Counted from the first letter of the stretch, positions 48,139-57,583 are shown. The stretch: 64,000 nucleotides of DNA from an uncultured Bacteroidota bacterium (GCA_937873155.1 CALMVZ010000004.1:112696-176695); one strand, 5' to 3'. Notes: generated from the letters alone by a model not told the origin. A program made the numbers and translations.

Positions 48139-49086
48139 ATGACTAAGAGAATAGGATTATTTTGCATAATAACCCTTGGATTTTTTATCGAATCTAAGGC
48201 CCAAGACCCGCAATTCACGCAGTTTTACGCTAATCCTACGTACTTAAACCCTGCTTTCGCGGGTACAGCACGTTGTCCGCGTATTTGTTTGAATTACCGT
48301 AACCAGTGGCCTAACTTGTCAGGAACTTATGTGACTTATAGCGCTTCTTACGATCAACACGTAGATGTAATGGCAGGAGGTATCGGAATTCTGGTAACCA
48401 CTGATGATCAAGCACGTGGAACCCTAAAAACAACTACAGCCAGCTTCATGTACTCGTACCATTTACCGGTAAACCGCGAGTTTTCGTTAAAAATGGGCTT
48501 ACAGGCTACTTATTTCCAAAAAACATTAGACCGTACCAAGCTTAATTTCGGTGATATGATCGACCCTCGCCGCGGATTCGTTTGGAATACTAACGAGATC
48601 GTTCCCGCTCAAACCAAACGTAACGCCGATTTCTCGGCAGGCATCTTAGGGTATAGCAAACGCTATTTCTTTGGTTTTGCAGCTCACCATATTACACAGC
48701 CGGATGAAGGTTTATTAGGGGTATCTAAACTGCCTGCTAAATTCACAGTTCATGGTGGTGGCATCATTAACTTTGAAAAAGGCGGAGAAAGTTACATCTC
48801 TCCAAACATCCTTATTCAGGCACAGCAAAAATTCGTTCAGGTTAATTTAGGTCTGTATTACCGTAAAGATGCGTTTGTGGCAGGTTTATGGTACCGTAAC
48901 CAGGACGCGGTTATTGCTTTAGTAGGTATTAAGACCAATTCGTTTCAATTCGGGTATAGTTATGACGTAACTATCTCAAAACTAGCAGGTAACACAGCCG
49001 GTTCGCACGAAATTTCGTTGCAGATCCAGTTACAGTGTAAGCCTAAGAAGAAGAAATACAGAACTATTAGTTGTCCTTCATTCTAA
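48139..49086 (+). CDS. PorP/SprF family outer membrane protein next to gldJ
   Basis: This 315-residue protein has a signal peptide (~1-21, ending SKAQ) and opens with DPQFTQFYANPTYLNPAFAG, the PorP/SprF signature. It then shows barrel-like strands such as MGLQATYF and VNLGLYYRKDAFVAGLWYR. It lies between porU (divergent) and gldJ (58 bp downstream), so it is likely the core PorP of the secretion apparatus rather than a cargo-specific SprF. A strong promoter precedes it. The Cys-containing tail (RTISCPSF) is unusual but not interpreted. Confidence 0.9.
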   Translation: MTKRIGLFCIITLGFFIESKAQDPQFTQFYANPTYLNPAFAGTARCPRICLNYRNQWPNLSGTYVTYSASYDQHVDVMAGGIGILVTTDDQARGTLKTTTASFMYSYHLPVNREFSLKMGLQATYFQKTLDRTKLNFGDMIDPRRGFVWNTNEIVPAQTKRNADFSAGILGYSKRYFFGFAAHHITQPDEGLLGVSKLPAKFTVHGGGIINFEKGGESYISPNILIQAQQKFVQVNLGLYYRKDAFVAGLWYRNQDAVIALVGIKTNSFQFGYSYDVTISKLAGNTAGSHEISLQIQLQCKPKKKKYRTISCPSF

Positions 49087-49144
49087 TTTAAATGTAACCT
49101 TAATCGCTTTTTTTCGTTATAACGTAACTTAAGCTCAAGATATT

Positions 49145-50827
49145 ATGAGAATAAATATGATAAAGAACCGCAAAACCTTAACAGCCATCATGGCTATCTT
49201 ATTGGTTTCCTGCGCCGAAGAACGTTCTCCGGTTTCAGGATGGGCCTATAATGATCCACAAAATGGTGGTTTCGAAAAAGTACCTTACGAGGAGCAGGAA
49301 ACTGGTCCGGGCCTTGTGCTTATTGAAGGTGGTACCTTTACTATGGGTCGTATAGAACATGACGTTACTTACGAGTGGAACAACGTTCCGCGCCGTGTAA
49401 CCGTTTCTTCTTTCTATATGGACGAAACCGAAGTAAGTAACTTCTCTTATTTAGAGTATTTATATTGGACTGCACGCGTATTCGGACCAACCTGGCCTGA
49501 TGTATACTATAAGGCGTTACCTGATACCTTAGTATGGCGTGAAAAATTAGCTTATAACGAGCCTTACGTAGAATATTATTTACGCCACCCTGCTTACCGT
49601 GATTACCCGGTTGTTGGTGTGAACTGGTTACAGGCAAACGAATTTTGTGCATGGAGAACTGACCGTGTTAACGAGTTTATCTTAATTCGTGAGGGTCTAT
49701 TAGAGCACGTTCCAAATGCATCTGACCAAGATTACTTCTCTACTGAAGCTTATTTGTCAGGAAAATGGCAAGGTCAGTTAAAACAAAAATTACCTTCATT
49801 TGATGAGCAAAACCCTGAGCGTGATGTACGCGTTGAAGATGGTATCTTCTTACCGAAATACCGCCTGCCGACAGAAGCTGAATGGGAATATGCCGCATAC
49901 GGTTTAATTGGTAATACAATTGGCGAGCGTATCACAGATCGCCGTATCTATCCATGGAATGGTCATGGTGTTCGTAACGCTACTGATGAATTCCAGGGTC
50001 AGATCAATGCTAACTTCGTTCGTGGTGCCGGTGACTATATGGGTACTGCAGGTTTCTTAAATGATAACGCCGACGTAACTTCCCCGGTTTATTCATACTG
50101 GCCTAACGACTACGGTTTATATAACATGGCAGGTAACGTATCTGAGTGGGTAATGGACGTGTATCGTCAAAATACCTTACAGGATGCTGATGAGTTCCGT
50201 CCTTTCCGTGGAAACGTATTCGTAACACAACAACGTGATAGTACAACTTTAGTTGGTGGTTTAGGTGGTGACATCTTAACTAACATCGATGGTCCTGTTT
50301 ACCAAAAGTTCAAGCATAAAGTTAACAAGCCTACATTACATGGTGTAAGTATGGAAACTGAAGAAACAGTTGACAGCGTGTTAACACGTATGACCGGTGT
50401 TCCGGGTGATCCTGAGCAAATGAACGGTAACAAGAACGTAACTGCTGAAGGTAAATCTGATATCCCGGGCCGTGTTCAGTGGAGAGAAGTTTCTGCTGCA
50501 GTAGCTGCCGATAATTTAGATGAGCGCAGAAATTATAAATCAGCTGATTATATCAACTACTTAGATGGTGATGTTAACTCTAGTATCTATTACGAACAAG
50601 GTGAAGATGCTTATACAGATAAATCTGAGAAGATGATGTATGAGTACGCAAAAACATCTTTAGTAAATGATAAAGCACACGTTTATAAAGGTGGTAGCTG
50701 GAGAGACCGTGCATATTTCTTAAATCCTGGTACCCGTCGTTATTTAGATCAACGCCAGGCTACATCTTACATTGGTTTCCGTTGCGCAATGGTACGCGTG
50801 GGTAGCCCTGTTGGATTCGGTAAATAA
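49145..50827 (+). CDS. gldJ: Gliding motility / T9SS lipoprotein GldJ
   Basis: This 560-residue outer-membrane lipoprotein has a lipobox at ILLVSC with Cys23. A formylglycine-generating-enzyme (SUMF1)-like domain follows, with EGGTFTMGRI, SFYMDETEVSNFSYLEY, YPVVGVNWLQANEFCAWR, RLPTEAEWEYAA, YNMAGNVSEWVMD and the C-terminal GGSWRDRAYFLNPGTRR. GldK is a paralog, but the length and the NNVPRRVTVSSFYMDETEVS-type start, plus the porU/porV neighbourhood, favour GldJ. GldJ helps assemble and stabilise GldK in the T9SS/gliding complex. A strong terminator follows. A later in-frame ATG at 49157 is an alternative start. Confidence 0.92.
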   Translation: MRINMIKNRKTLTAIMAILLVSCAEERSPVSGWAYNDPQNGGFEKVPYEEQETGPGLVLIEGGTFTMGRIEHDVTYEWNNVPRRVTVSSFYMDETEVSNFSYLEYLYWTARVFGPTWPDVYYKALPDTLVWREKLAYNEPYVEYYLRHPAYRDYPVVGVNWLQANEFCAWRTDRVNEFILIREGLLEHVPNASDQDYFSTEAYLSGKWQGQLKQKLPSFDEQNPERDVRVEDGIFLPKYRLPTEAEWEYAAYGLIGNTIGERITDRRIYPWNGHGVRNATDEFQGQINANFVRGAGDYMGTAGFLNDNADVTSPVYSYWPNDYGLYNMAGNVSEWVMDVYRQNTLQDADEFRPFRGNVFVTQQRDSTTLVGGLGGDILTNIDGPVYQKFKHKVNKPTLHGVSMETEETVDSVLTRMTGVPGDPEQMNGNKNVTAEGKSDIPGRVQWREVSAAVAADNLDERRNYKSADYINYLDGDVNSSIYYEQGEDAYTDKSEKMMYEYAKTSLVNDKAHVYKGGSWRDRAYFLNPGTRRYLDQRQATSYIGFRCAMVRVGSPVGFGK

Positions 50828-50849
50828 TAGTCTGTTTAAAAATATATTT

Positions 50850-50882
50850 AAAACCCCCGGTAAAAAACCCGGGGGTTTTTTA
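50850..50882 (+). terminator. Rho-independent terminator after gldJ
   Basis: AAAACCCCCGG pairs with CCGGGGGTTTT, with a 7-8 nt A-rich loop and a trailing T run, 11 bp before murF. Confidence 0.88.
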
Positions 50883-50892
50883 ATTTGCACCC

Positions 50893-52206
50893 ATGCAGGA
50901 AACCGCAATAAACAAGTTATATGAGGCGTTCTTAAAATGCGGACAAAAGATCTGTACCGATACGAGAAAGCCTGTTAAAGGCAGTATGTTCTTTTGTTTA
51001 AAGGGTGCTAATTTTAATGCCAATGAATTTGCATCACAAGCATTGGAGAGCGGTTGTGCGTACGTTGTGGTGGATGAACAGAAATACGCCACTAACGAAA
51101 AGATATTCCTTGTAAAAGATGTTCTTACTGCACTTCAGCAATTAGCCAATCATCACCGTCATCAATTAAAAATAAAGGTACTTGCTATTACAGGAAGCAA
51201 TGGTAAAACAACAAATAAAGAATTGATAAATGCAGTGTTGAGTAAACAATTTAAAACACTCGCAACGGTTGGTAATCTAAATAATCATATTGGCGTTCCT
51301 TTAACTTTATTATCGTTGACCAAAGAACATGAGATAGCTATTGTTGAAATGGGAGCGAATCACCAGGGCGAAATAAACGCGTTGTGTGAGATCGCAGATC
51401 CGGATTATGGTTTGATCACGAATATCGGCAAAGCCCATCTCGAAGGTTTTGGAGGAGAAGAAGGTGTTAAGAAAGGGAAGAGCGAAATGTACCGCTACAT
51501 CGCAAAAAAAGGCGGACGTGTTTTTATTAATGCAGATGATCCCGTGTTACACGAATTGGCCGGAGCTATGGATAAGATCACGTATGGTACAACAAAATTG
51601 TATGATGTGATCGGGAAACAAATCAATTCTGATGAATTCGTTAGTTTCAAATGGACCACCCGCTATAATGAAAAGGACTGGAACAAATTACCATTGGTAA
51701 AAACGCATATTATTGGTCATTACAACTTCATCAACTTATTGTGTGCTGCCTGTGTAGGAAATTATTTTAAAGTTGATATTGAAAAGATAAATCAGGCTTT
51801 ATCAGAATATGTTCCTGACATGAACCGCTCCCAATTAGAAAAGACCACGAATAATACATTGATTCTCGATGCTTACAATGCAAATCCTTCGAGCATGAAA
51901 GTGGCGATCGAAAATTTTGCCAGGCTGGAGAACGGAAATAAATTACTGATCATTGGCGATATGTTCGAATTGGGTGAATACGCAGCGGCTGAACATAAAA
52001 AAATAGTTGAACTGATAACCGAGAAAAAACTGGAAGATGTAATTCTGATCGGGCCGGAATTTAACAAAGCAAATACCCACTACAGAACATTTTTAAATAC
52101 GCAAGATTGTCTTGCTAATTTGAAAAGCCAACCTCCAAAAGATAAGTTAATTTTGATAAAAGGTTCACGCGGGATGAAACTCGAAGTTTTAAAAGAAGCA
52201 CTATAA
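50893..52206 (+). CDS. murF: UDP-N-acetylmuramoyl-tripeptide--D-alanyl-D-alanine ligase
   Basis: MurF adds D-Ala-D-Ala to the peptidoglycan precursor in the cytoplasm. The 437-residue protein shows the Mur ligase layout: the N-terminal domain (SMFFCLKGANFNANEF), the ATP-binding P-loop GSNGKTT at 101-107, the central domain (TNIGKAHLEGFGG), and the C-terminal DAYNANPSSMK, which is characteristic of MurF. The start ATG lies just after the gldJ terminator. The stop codon is followed directly by the ATG of the cyclase-family gene (zero spacing), so the two are co-transcribed. Confidence 0.96.
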   Translation: MQETAINKLYEAFLKCGQKICTDTRKPVKGSMFFCLKGANFNANEFASQALESGCAYVVVDEQKYATNEKIFLVKDVLTALQQLANHHRHQLKIKVLAITGSNGKTTNKELINAVLSKQFKTLATVGNLNNHIGVPLTLLSLTKEHEIAIVEMGANHQGEINALCEIADPDYGLITNIGKAHLEGFGGEEGVKKGKSEMYRYIAKKGGRVFINADDPVLHELAGAMDKITYGTTKLYDVIGKQINSDEFVSFKWTTRYNEKDWNKLPLVKTHIIGHYNFINLLCAACVGNYFKVDIEKINQALSEYVPDMNRSQLEKTTNNTLILDAYNANPSSMKVAIENFARLENGNKLLIIGDMFELGEYAAAEHKKIVELITEKKLEDVILIGPEFNKANTHYRTFLNTQDCLANLKSQPPKDKLILIKGSRGMKLEVLKEAL

Positions 52207-52956
52207 ATGATCGCAACGGTTTTACATAGAGGAAAAGAATTCAGGGTTGATTTTTTCAAACCTATCGATATTTCCATGCCGTTACATGCCGGTGAAGATT
52301 GCGCCAGTGCCTGGTACGTAAAACCAATGAGCATTGAACCTGTAAGAATGGGCAATTGGGTAGGGGATGTGGCACAAGGAGGAAGTGTAAATTTTCGAGA
52401 TATTAAGTTCAATCCGCACGGTAACGGAACACATACCGAATGTGTTGGTCATATCAGCAAAGAATTCATTACGATCAATAAATGTTTAACGCGGTTTTTG
52501 TTTATTGCTGAGGTGATCACTGTGCTTCCGGAAGAATTACCGAACGGCGATAAAGTGATCTCGAAAAAAGCGATTGAAATGTGTTTGAATGGTGCAAAGC
52601 CTGAAGCTGTGGTTATAAGAACGCTTGGGAATTCTCCTGCAAAATTAAAAGTACAATATACCGGAACTAATCCTGTTTATATGACTGAGGAATCTATCAT
52701 GTTTTTGAACAGTATAGGCGTCGAACATTTGTTATTGGATACACCAAGTGTAGATAAAGAAGTAGATGGCGGGAAATTAGCGGCACATCATGCCTTTTGG
52801 CAATACCCGAACAATACGCAATTCCAAAAAACAATTACAGAATTAATTTATGTTCCGAATGAGGTGGATGATGGGATGTATCTCTTAAATATCCAGATCG
52901 CAAGTTTCGAGAATGATGCGAGTCCGAGTAAGCCGGTTCTTTACAAAGTTGTTTGA
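52207..52956 (+). CDS. Cyclase-family metal-dependent hydrolase (kynurenine formamidase-like)
   Basis: This 249-residue protein belongs to the cyclase/arylformamidase family, whose members bind metal through a histidine motif. The signature here is H71-GNGTH76-TE-CVG-H82, near the canonical H-x-GTH-x-D-x-P-x-H but with Glu in place of Asp. The later HHAFW (with the acid/base His) is present. Substrate is not known; hydrolysis of a formylamide or similar compound is typical of relatives. The ATG directly abuts the murF stop codon, which indicates translational coupling. No tryptophan-degradation genes are near. Confidence 0.85.
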   Translation: MIATVLHRGKEFRVDFFKPIDISMPLHAGEDCASAWYVKPMSIEPVRMGNWVGDVAQGGSVNFRDIKFNPHGNGTHTECVGHISKEFITINKCLTRFLFIAEVITVLPEELPNGDKVISKKAIEMCLNGAKPEAVVIRTLGNSPAKLKVQYTGTNPVYMTEESIMFLNSIGVEHLLLDTPSVDKEVDGGKLAAHHAFWQYPNNTQFQKTITELIYVPNEVDDGMYLLNIQIASFENDASPSKPVLYKVV

Positions 52957-52968
52957 ACTTGCCTGTTG

Positions 52969-53222
52969 AATCCCTACGGGATTCTTATATACTGATGAAT
53001 TTTACTTTTACCGACATTAAACCCCTATGGGGTTTTCAATGTTTGTGTGATGCAGCAAAATGATATTCACTGTTTTTTTTAATCCTGTAGGATTTAAATC
53101 TATATTGGGTTTTTAATGCTTGTGTGATGTAGCAAAATGATATTCACTGGTTTTTTTAATCCCGTAGGGATTACATATCGGTAAAAAGAAAATGGAAAGA
53201 AACCTAAATCCCGTAGGGATTT
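52969..53222. repeat. Cluster of AATCCCGTAGGGATT palindromes with a 77-bp tandem duplication
   Basis: Copies of the palindrome lie at 52969-52983, 53019-53035 (AAACCCCTATGGGGTTT variant), 53081-53095, 53158-53172 and 53207-53222, with a degenerate one near 53096. A segment of ~77 bp starting in the second copy is repeated once in direct orientation (TGTGTGATG at 53044 and 53121). They fill the 3' space between the convergent cyclase and kinase genes. The type matches REP-like elements widespread in Bacteroidota; no transposase gene is present here. Confidence 0.8.
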
Positions 53223-53226
53223 AACA

Positions 53227-54732
53227 TTAGAAGCGGTTCAACAGGATCCTGAATGTTGTTCCTTTACCTGGTTGACTATCCAAAACAAAAATTTTTCCAC
53301 CGTGGTAATTTTCTATTATCCGTTTACATAGCGATAAACCTAATCCCCAACCGCGTTGCTTGGTAGTGAAGCCCGGTTCAAAAACAGTTTTGAATTTTGA
53401 TTTTGGAATTCCTTTTCCGGTGTCAGAAATATCAAGCGCAATCCCTTCGGGAACTTCTTTTACGTTAAGCGTTAGTTGTCCTTTACCATCCATGGCATCC
53501 ACTGCGTTCTTACAAAGATTTTCGATCACCCATTCAAATAAAGGAACAGATAATTGAACGTGTATCTCTTTAGCGGGACAGGAAACTTCATACTTCACGT
53601 TCTTAGAAGTGCGTTGTTTTAAATAATCAGTTGCGTTTTGAATAACGATGCAAATATCTTCATCTTGTAAAGTTGGTTGAGAACCGATCTTCGAGAAACG
53701 TTCTGTAATTGTATTCAAACGTTTTATATCGCGGTTCATTTCATCCACTACGGTATCATCAACCCCTAGCGATCGTAAATGTTCGTTCCATCCCATTAAA
53801 GAAGAAAGCGGTGTGCCCAACTGATGTGCAGTTTCTTTACTCATGCCAACCCAAACCTGGTCTTGTTCTGCTTTACGGGCGGTACTGAATAAAATATAAG
53901 CGATCAATAAAAATAATCCGATCACGCCAAATTGAACGTAAGGATAATATTTTAATTTAGTGAGTAATTCCGATTCTGCATAGAAAATATAATTTGTATA
54001 ACCATCACCAAAATCAATTTCGATCGGCGGATTTTCTTCTGACAGATCAGCTAAAGTAATTGCTAATTTTTCAGGTGTTTTTATTTTTACAGAATCGATC
54101 TTGTCACTAATTGCAATGATCTGGGTTTTGCCGGAATCAGTATAGATGACAGGAATGTCAGCTGAGTTAAGTGCAACTTCTTCTAAAAAGGACCTTGTTA
54201 AACTATCAAATACTAATTTGATATCCGTAAAAACTTTGCTGTCTTTATAATATAGATAGTTAACATGTTTTTTGTAAACAGGTATAATAACCGGAGCATA
54301 ACTCTGTTTCATGATATTGAGTTGCTCTTTTACATAAGAAGTATCTTTTTCTTTTAATGAATCAAGATTCCTGCTTCCTGTTATTTCTCCCGTTTCATCA
54401 GTTAAGATCACCGGAACAGTTGTATTATCCTGAATTACTTTTAAAGCAAAATCATTGATCATATCGCCGGCAGTTAGCTGGCGGGTTGCTTCGGCATACA
54501 ATTCAACTTTTTTACGTTCTTCGAGTTTCATTTTAGTGAATAACTCGTTGGTGAATTTGATCAGCTTGGCTTTTTTCTGAACGGCATTTGCCCAAAGTTT
54601 AACTTTTGCGCGTTCATCTTCAGCAATACGCTTTACTAAACTATTGGTGTACCACAACGATGTGAAAATAATAAGAAGGGCTATTATGAATAGCACCCAT
54701 TTCCAACGTTGTTTTTTAGTGTAAATGTTCAT
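53227..54732 (-). CDS. Membrane sensor histidine kinase
   Basis: This 501-residue kinase has an N-terminal transmembrane helix (~11-30), an extracytoplasmic sensor region (~31-270), a second helix (VQFGVIGLFLLIAYILF), and a HisKA domain with phospho-acceptor His303 in KETAHQLGTPLSSL. The HATPase domain follows: N box ENLCKNAVDAM, G1 DTGKGIP and G2 RGWGLGLSLCKRI. No response regulator gene is adjacent, so it is an orphan; the stimulus is unknown. Its stop codon is 4 bp from a palindromic repeat. Confidence 0.93.
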   Translation of the reverse strand: MNIYTKKQRWKWVLFIIALLIIFTSLWYTNSLVKRIAEDERAKVKLWANAVQKKAKLIKFTNELFTKMKLEERKKVELYAEATRQLTAGDMINDFALKVIQDNTTVPVILTDETGEITGSRNLDSLKEKDTSYVKEQLNIMKQSYAPVIIPVYKKHVNYLYYKDSKVFTDIKLVFDSLTRSFLEEVALNSADIPVIYTDSGKTQIIAISDKIDSVKIKTPEKLAITLADLSEENPPIEIDFGDGYTNYIFYAESELLTKLKYYPYVQFGVIGLFLLIAYILFSTARKAEQDQVWVGMSKETAHQLGTPLSSLMGWNEHLRSLGVDDTVVDEMNRDIKRLNTITERFSKIGSQPTLQDEDICIVIQNATDYLKQRTSKNVKYEVSCPAKEIHVQLSVPLFEWVIENLCKNAVDAMDGKGQLTLNVKEVPEGIALDISDTGKGIPKSKFKTVFEPGFTTKQRGWGLGLSLCKRIIENYHGGKIFVLDSQPGKGTTFRILLNRF

Positions 54733-54808
54733 AGTTCAGCTAGCTTACCACCAGCAATATAAATGTACTCTCAATATATTAAACGGCAAAATCGGGAGTT
54801 TAGTATAA

Positions 54809-54836
54809 TAAAAAACCCCGCTTAAAGCGGGGGTTT
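54809..54836 (-). terminator. Terminator after fabI
   Basis: ACCCCGCT pairs with AGCGGGGGT, with a T run on the minus strand. It lies about 18 bp beyond the fabI stop codon. Confidence 0.82.
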
Positions 54837-54853
54837 CAATGAAAAAATGTGGA

Positions 54854-55666
54854 TTATTTAGAGATCATTGCCAATTGTTCAGCACTAACGCCTGTTGTAC
54901 TGTAACCGCCATCGTGAAATAAATTCTGCATGGTAACCATTCGGGTCAGATCAGAGAACAAGCTTACACAGAAACTTGCGCAATCATCGGCGCTTGCATT
55001 TCCTAACGGGGATTGCACTTCAGCAAAATCAAAGAATTCGCTAAAACCTTTGATACCACCGCCCGCGCTTGTTTTGGTTGGTGATTGTGAAACAGTATTG
55101 ATACGTACTTTTTTATGTTTTCCATAGTGATAACCGAACGTCCGCGAAATACTCTCTAACATTGCTTTAATATCAGCCATATCGGTATAAAAAGGGTAAG
55201 TGCGTTGCGCGCCAATGTAAGTTAAAGCAACAACAGATGCATGTTCATTAAGCGCATCCATTTTGTAAGCTGTGGCTAACATTTTGTGTAAGGATAAAGC
55301 AGAAACATCAATACCCTTATTATAAAAATCGTAATTCAATTCGGTGTACGGAATATTCTTGCGGATGTTAACACTCATACCGATCGAGTGTAGAATGAAA
55401 TCAATTTTTCCGCCAAGGGCATCCATGCTTTCGGTATATAATTTTGTGATATCGTCAACACTTGTTGCATCGGCAGGAATAATTTTAGCTCCTGTTTCTT
55501 CAGATAATTTTTTTATTTCACCCAAACGCATGGCTATTGGTGCGTTGGTTAAAGTAAATGTTGCGCCTTCCTGGTGACAACGTTGCGCCACTTTCCAGGC
55601 GATAGAATTTTCGTCTAATGCACCTGTGATAATTCCGCGTTTTCCTTTTAATAAATTGTAAGCCAT
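54854..55666 (-). CDS. fabI: Enoyl-[acyl-carrier-protein] reductase (NADH)
   Basis: FabI reduces the trans-2-enoyl-ACP in the last step of each fatty acid elongation cycle. This 270-residue short-chain dehydrogenase has the nucleotide-binding start GKRGIITGALDENSIAW, then DFILHSIG and the catalytic Tyr-x6-Lys as Tyr160/Lys167 in YPFYTDMADIKAML. RINTVSQSPTKT follows the usual IRVN..S.GP region. Length and motifs fit Flavobacteriia FabI. It has its own promoter element and terminator. Confidence 0.93.
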   Translation of the reverse strand: MAYNLLKGKRGIITGALDENSIAWKVAQRCHQEGATFTLTNAPIAMRLGEIKKLSEETGAKIIPADATSVDDITKLYTESMDALGGKIDFILHSIGMSVNIRKNIPYTELNYDFYNKGIDVSALSLHKMLATAYKMDALNEHASVVALTYIGAQRTYPFYTDMADIKAMLESISRTFGYHYGKHKKVRINTVSQSPTKTSAGGGIKGFSEFFDFAEVQSPLGNASADDCASFCVSLFSDLTRMVTMQNLFHDGGYSTTGVSAEQLAMISK

Positions 55667-55688
55667 AATGGTTGTTTTTTTTGTTTTA

Positions 55689-55696
55689 CAAATATA
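55689..55696 (-). promoter_or_regulatory. -7 promoter element for fabI
   Basis: On the minus strand this reads TATATTTG, an exact TAnnTTTG, 23 bp before the start codon. No clear TTG -33. Confidence 0.5.
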
Positions 55697-55820
55697 CTAT
55701 TTATTATGAGATGAGATTTTCATCTTAAGATCCTTATGGAAACTGTTTTGGGTTTAGAGCTTCGTGTTGTTCCGATTTGATTTATTTTATCTTAAACCCG
55801 AAACCTGAAATTCAGGAATC

Positions 55821-57479
55821 TCAATTCTGACTCAAAAGATCCTTAGCATTCTTAATGGCAGATGGAGTAGGGTTCCCTGTACTTAACATCTTTGCTATCT
55901 CCACAACGCGTTCCTCTTTATTCAATTCTTTAATGTGTGAAATGGTTTTCGATTTTTCATCATTCTTATAAACGAACAAATGGAACTTCCCTTTGCTGGC
56001 AATTTGTGGTAAATGCGTAATACTGATCACCTGCATCTTTTCACTCATTCGTAATAAAATATGCCCGATCTTATCAGCAACATCTCCGCTAACTCCTGTA
56101 TCGATCTCATCAAAAATAATGGTTGGCAATGCTTTTTTGCTGGCCATGATAGATTTAATACTGAGCATTAAGCGAGATAATTCTCCACCTGAAGCCACTT
56201 TATGCAATTGTTTAAAATCTCCGCCTTTATTGGCTGAAAATAAGAATTGTATCGCATCGAAACCATTGTTGCCAAATTCAGGAAGTGTTTCCAGTTCAAT
56301 TTTAAAATTCGCATTCGGCATCGAGAGATCGTTCAGAATAGTTTTGATCTCTTTCTCGAAAGACGGGATTCCTGCTTTTCTTTTTTTGGTAAGGTCGTTG
56401 GCTAATTTTGTAAGGTCGGTTTGTATATTAGAAATTTCTTTTTTTACTTTTTCAATTTCATTTTCAAGCGACCCGAATTGTTGAAGTTTCTCTTCTATAT
56501 TTTGTTTTATCGAAATCAGTTCCTCTTCGCTTTTGGCATTATGCTTTTTAAAGAGGCGGTTGAGTTTGTCCAGTTTCAAATTGATCTCTTCCAGTTTTTT
56601 CGGATCGAATACTACATTACTTTCTGTGTCTTCCAGATCTCTGGCTAATTCTTTTAATTCTATATAAAGTGAATTTGTCCTTTCTCCTAAAATTTTATAA
56701 GAATCACCAAATTTCACCAATGAATTCAATTGTTGTTTAATGGTTGCTAATCCTGATAATAAATTTACATCGCCATCGGAAATGGCATTAGCAGATCTTA
56801 AAAGATTTGATTTAATGAACTCGGCATTTTCAAGAGTTGAACTTTCTTCTTCCAGATTTTTCAGATCGCCGGGATTGATAGTTATCTCTTCCAATTCATT
56901 AAATAAGAATTGATAGTAATCCAGGTCTTTTTTGGCTTGCAATTCCTTCTCTTCGAGATCAGCTAATATTTTCTTTTTCTGGCTATAGTTCTGAAATTGT
57001 TTTTTATACTGCGAAACCAAAGTTTGTGTCCCGGCAACAGAATCGATCACATCAAACTGGAACGAACTTTGGTTCAGCATTAAAGTTTCATGCTGCGAAT
57101 GGATATCCACCAATTGTTCCCCCAACTGTTTTAAAATAGTGAGCACAACCGGTGAATCATTTATAAAAGCTCTTGATTTTCCCTCAGGATTGATCTCACG
57201 CCGTATGATCGTAGTGGTCTCGAAATCCAATTCATTAGTTTTAAAAAACTCCTCAAGAGTATAATTTCCGAGAAAAAATTCGGCTTCAACTATACATTTC
57301 TTGCTTTTATCCTGTAAAACACCCACATCAGCCCGGGCTCCCAAAACTAATGATAAAGCTTCTAAAAAGATAGATTTTCCGGCGCCTGTTTCTCCTGTTA
57401 CAACGCATAAATTTACAGGAAAACCAACCTTTACCCCCTCAATAAGGGCGAAATTGCTAATATGAAGGCGCTTCAGCAT
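55821..57479 (-). CDS. recN: DNA repair ATPase RecN
   Basis: RecN is an SMC-like ATPase that helps repair double-strand breaks. The 552-residue protein has the Walker A GETGAGKS at 29-36, long coiled-coil arms between ~155 and ~370 (with runs such as LEEKELQAKKDLDYYQ), the signature ASGGELSRLMLSIKSIM and Walker B TIIFDEIDTGVSG. Length is typical. It is divergent from rpoD across a 179-bp region. No SOS box of the E. coli type is evident in that region. Confidence 0.96.
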   Translation of the reverse strand: MLKRLHISNFALIEGVKVGFPVNLCVVTGETGAGKSIFLEALSLVLGARADVGVLQDKSKKCIVEAEFFLGNYTLEEFFKTNELDFETTTIIRREINPEGKSRAFINDSPVVLTILKQLGEQLVDIHSQHETLMLNQSSFQFDVIDSVAGTQTLVSQYKKQFQNYSQKKKILADLEEKELQAKKDLDYYQFLFNELEEITINPGDLKNLEEESSTLENAEFIKSNLLRSANAISDGDVNLLSGLATIKQQLNSLVKFGDSYKILGERTNSLYIELKELARDLEDTESNVVFDPKKLEEINLKLDKLNRLFKKHNAKSEEELISIKQNIEEKLQQFGSLENEIEKVKKEISNIQTDLTKLANDLTKKRKAGIPSFEKEIKTILNDLSMPNANFKIELETLPEFGNNGFDAIQFLFSANKGGDFKQLHKVASGGELSRLMLSIKSIMASKKALPTIIFDEIDTGVSGDVADKIGHILLRMSEKMQVISITHLPQIASKGKFHLFVYKNDEKSKTISHIKELNKEERVVEIAKMLSTGNPTPSAIKNAKDLLSQN

Positions 57480-57531
57480 AAAGGGCTAATTTCAGAAAAA
57501 TTAGGGGTTTTTACAGGTATAATTTTTCAAC

Positions 57532-57583
57532 AAATTCACTCAATAGATGGGTAAATTCACTCAATTCACATTAATTGTGTGAA
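57532..57583 (+). promoter_or_regulatory. Direct repeats and a palindrome upstream of rpoD
   Basis: AAATTCACTCAAT occurs at 57532-57544 and again at 57553-57565, 21 bp apart (two helical turns). It is followed by the palindrome TTCACA-N7-TGTGAA (57565-57583). Together they sit between the recN and rpoD start codons and may be a binding site for a regulator. Confidence 0.55.

Noticed and set aside
52969..53222. Possible CRISPR array
   Set aside because: The repeats are short palindromes in both orientations with irregular spacing, one stretch is a tandem duplication rather than unique spacers, and no cas genes are near.
55993..56484. 163-aa open frame on the plus strand
   Set aside because: It is antisense to recN, which has full family motifs; no independent signals support it.
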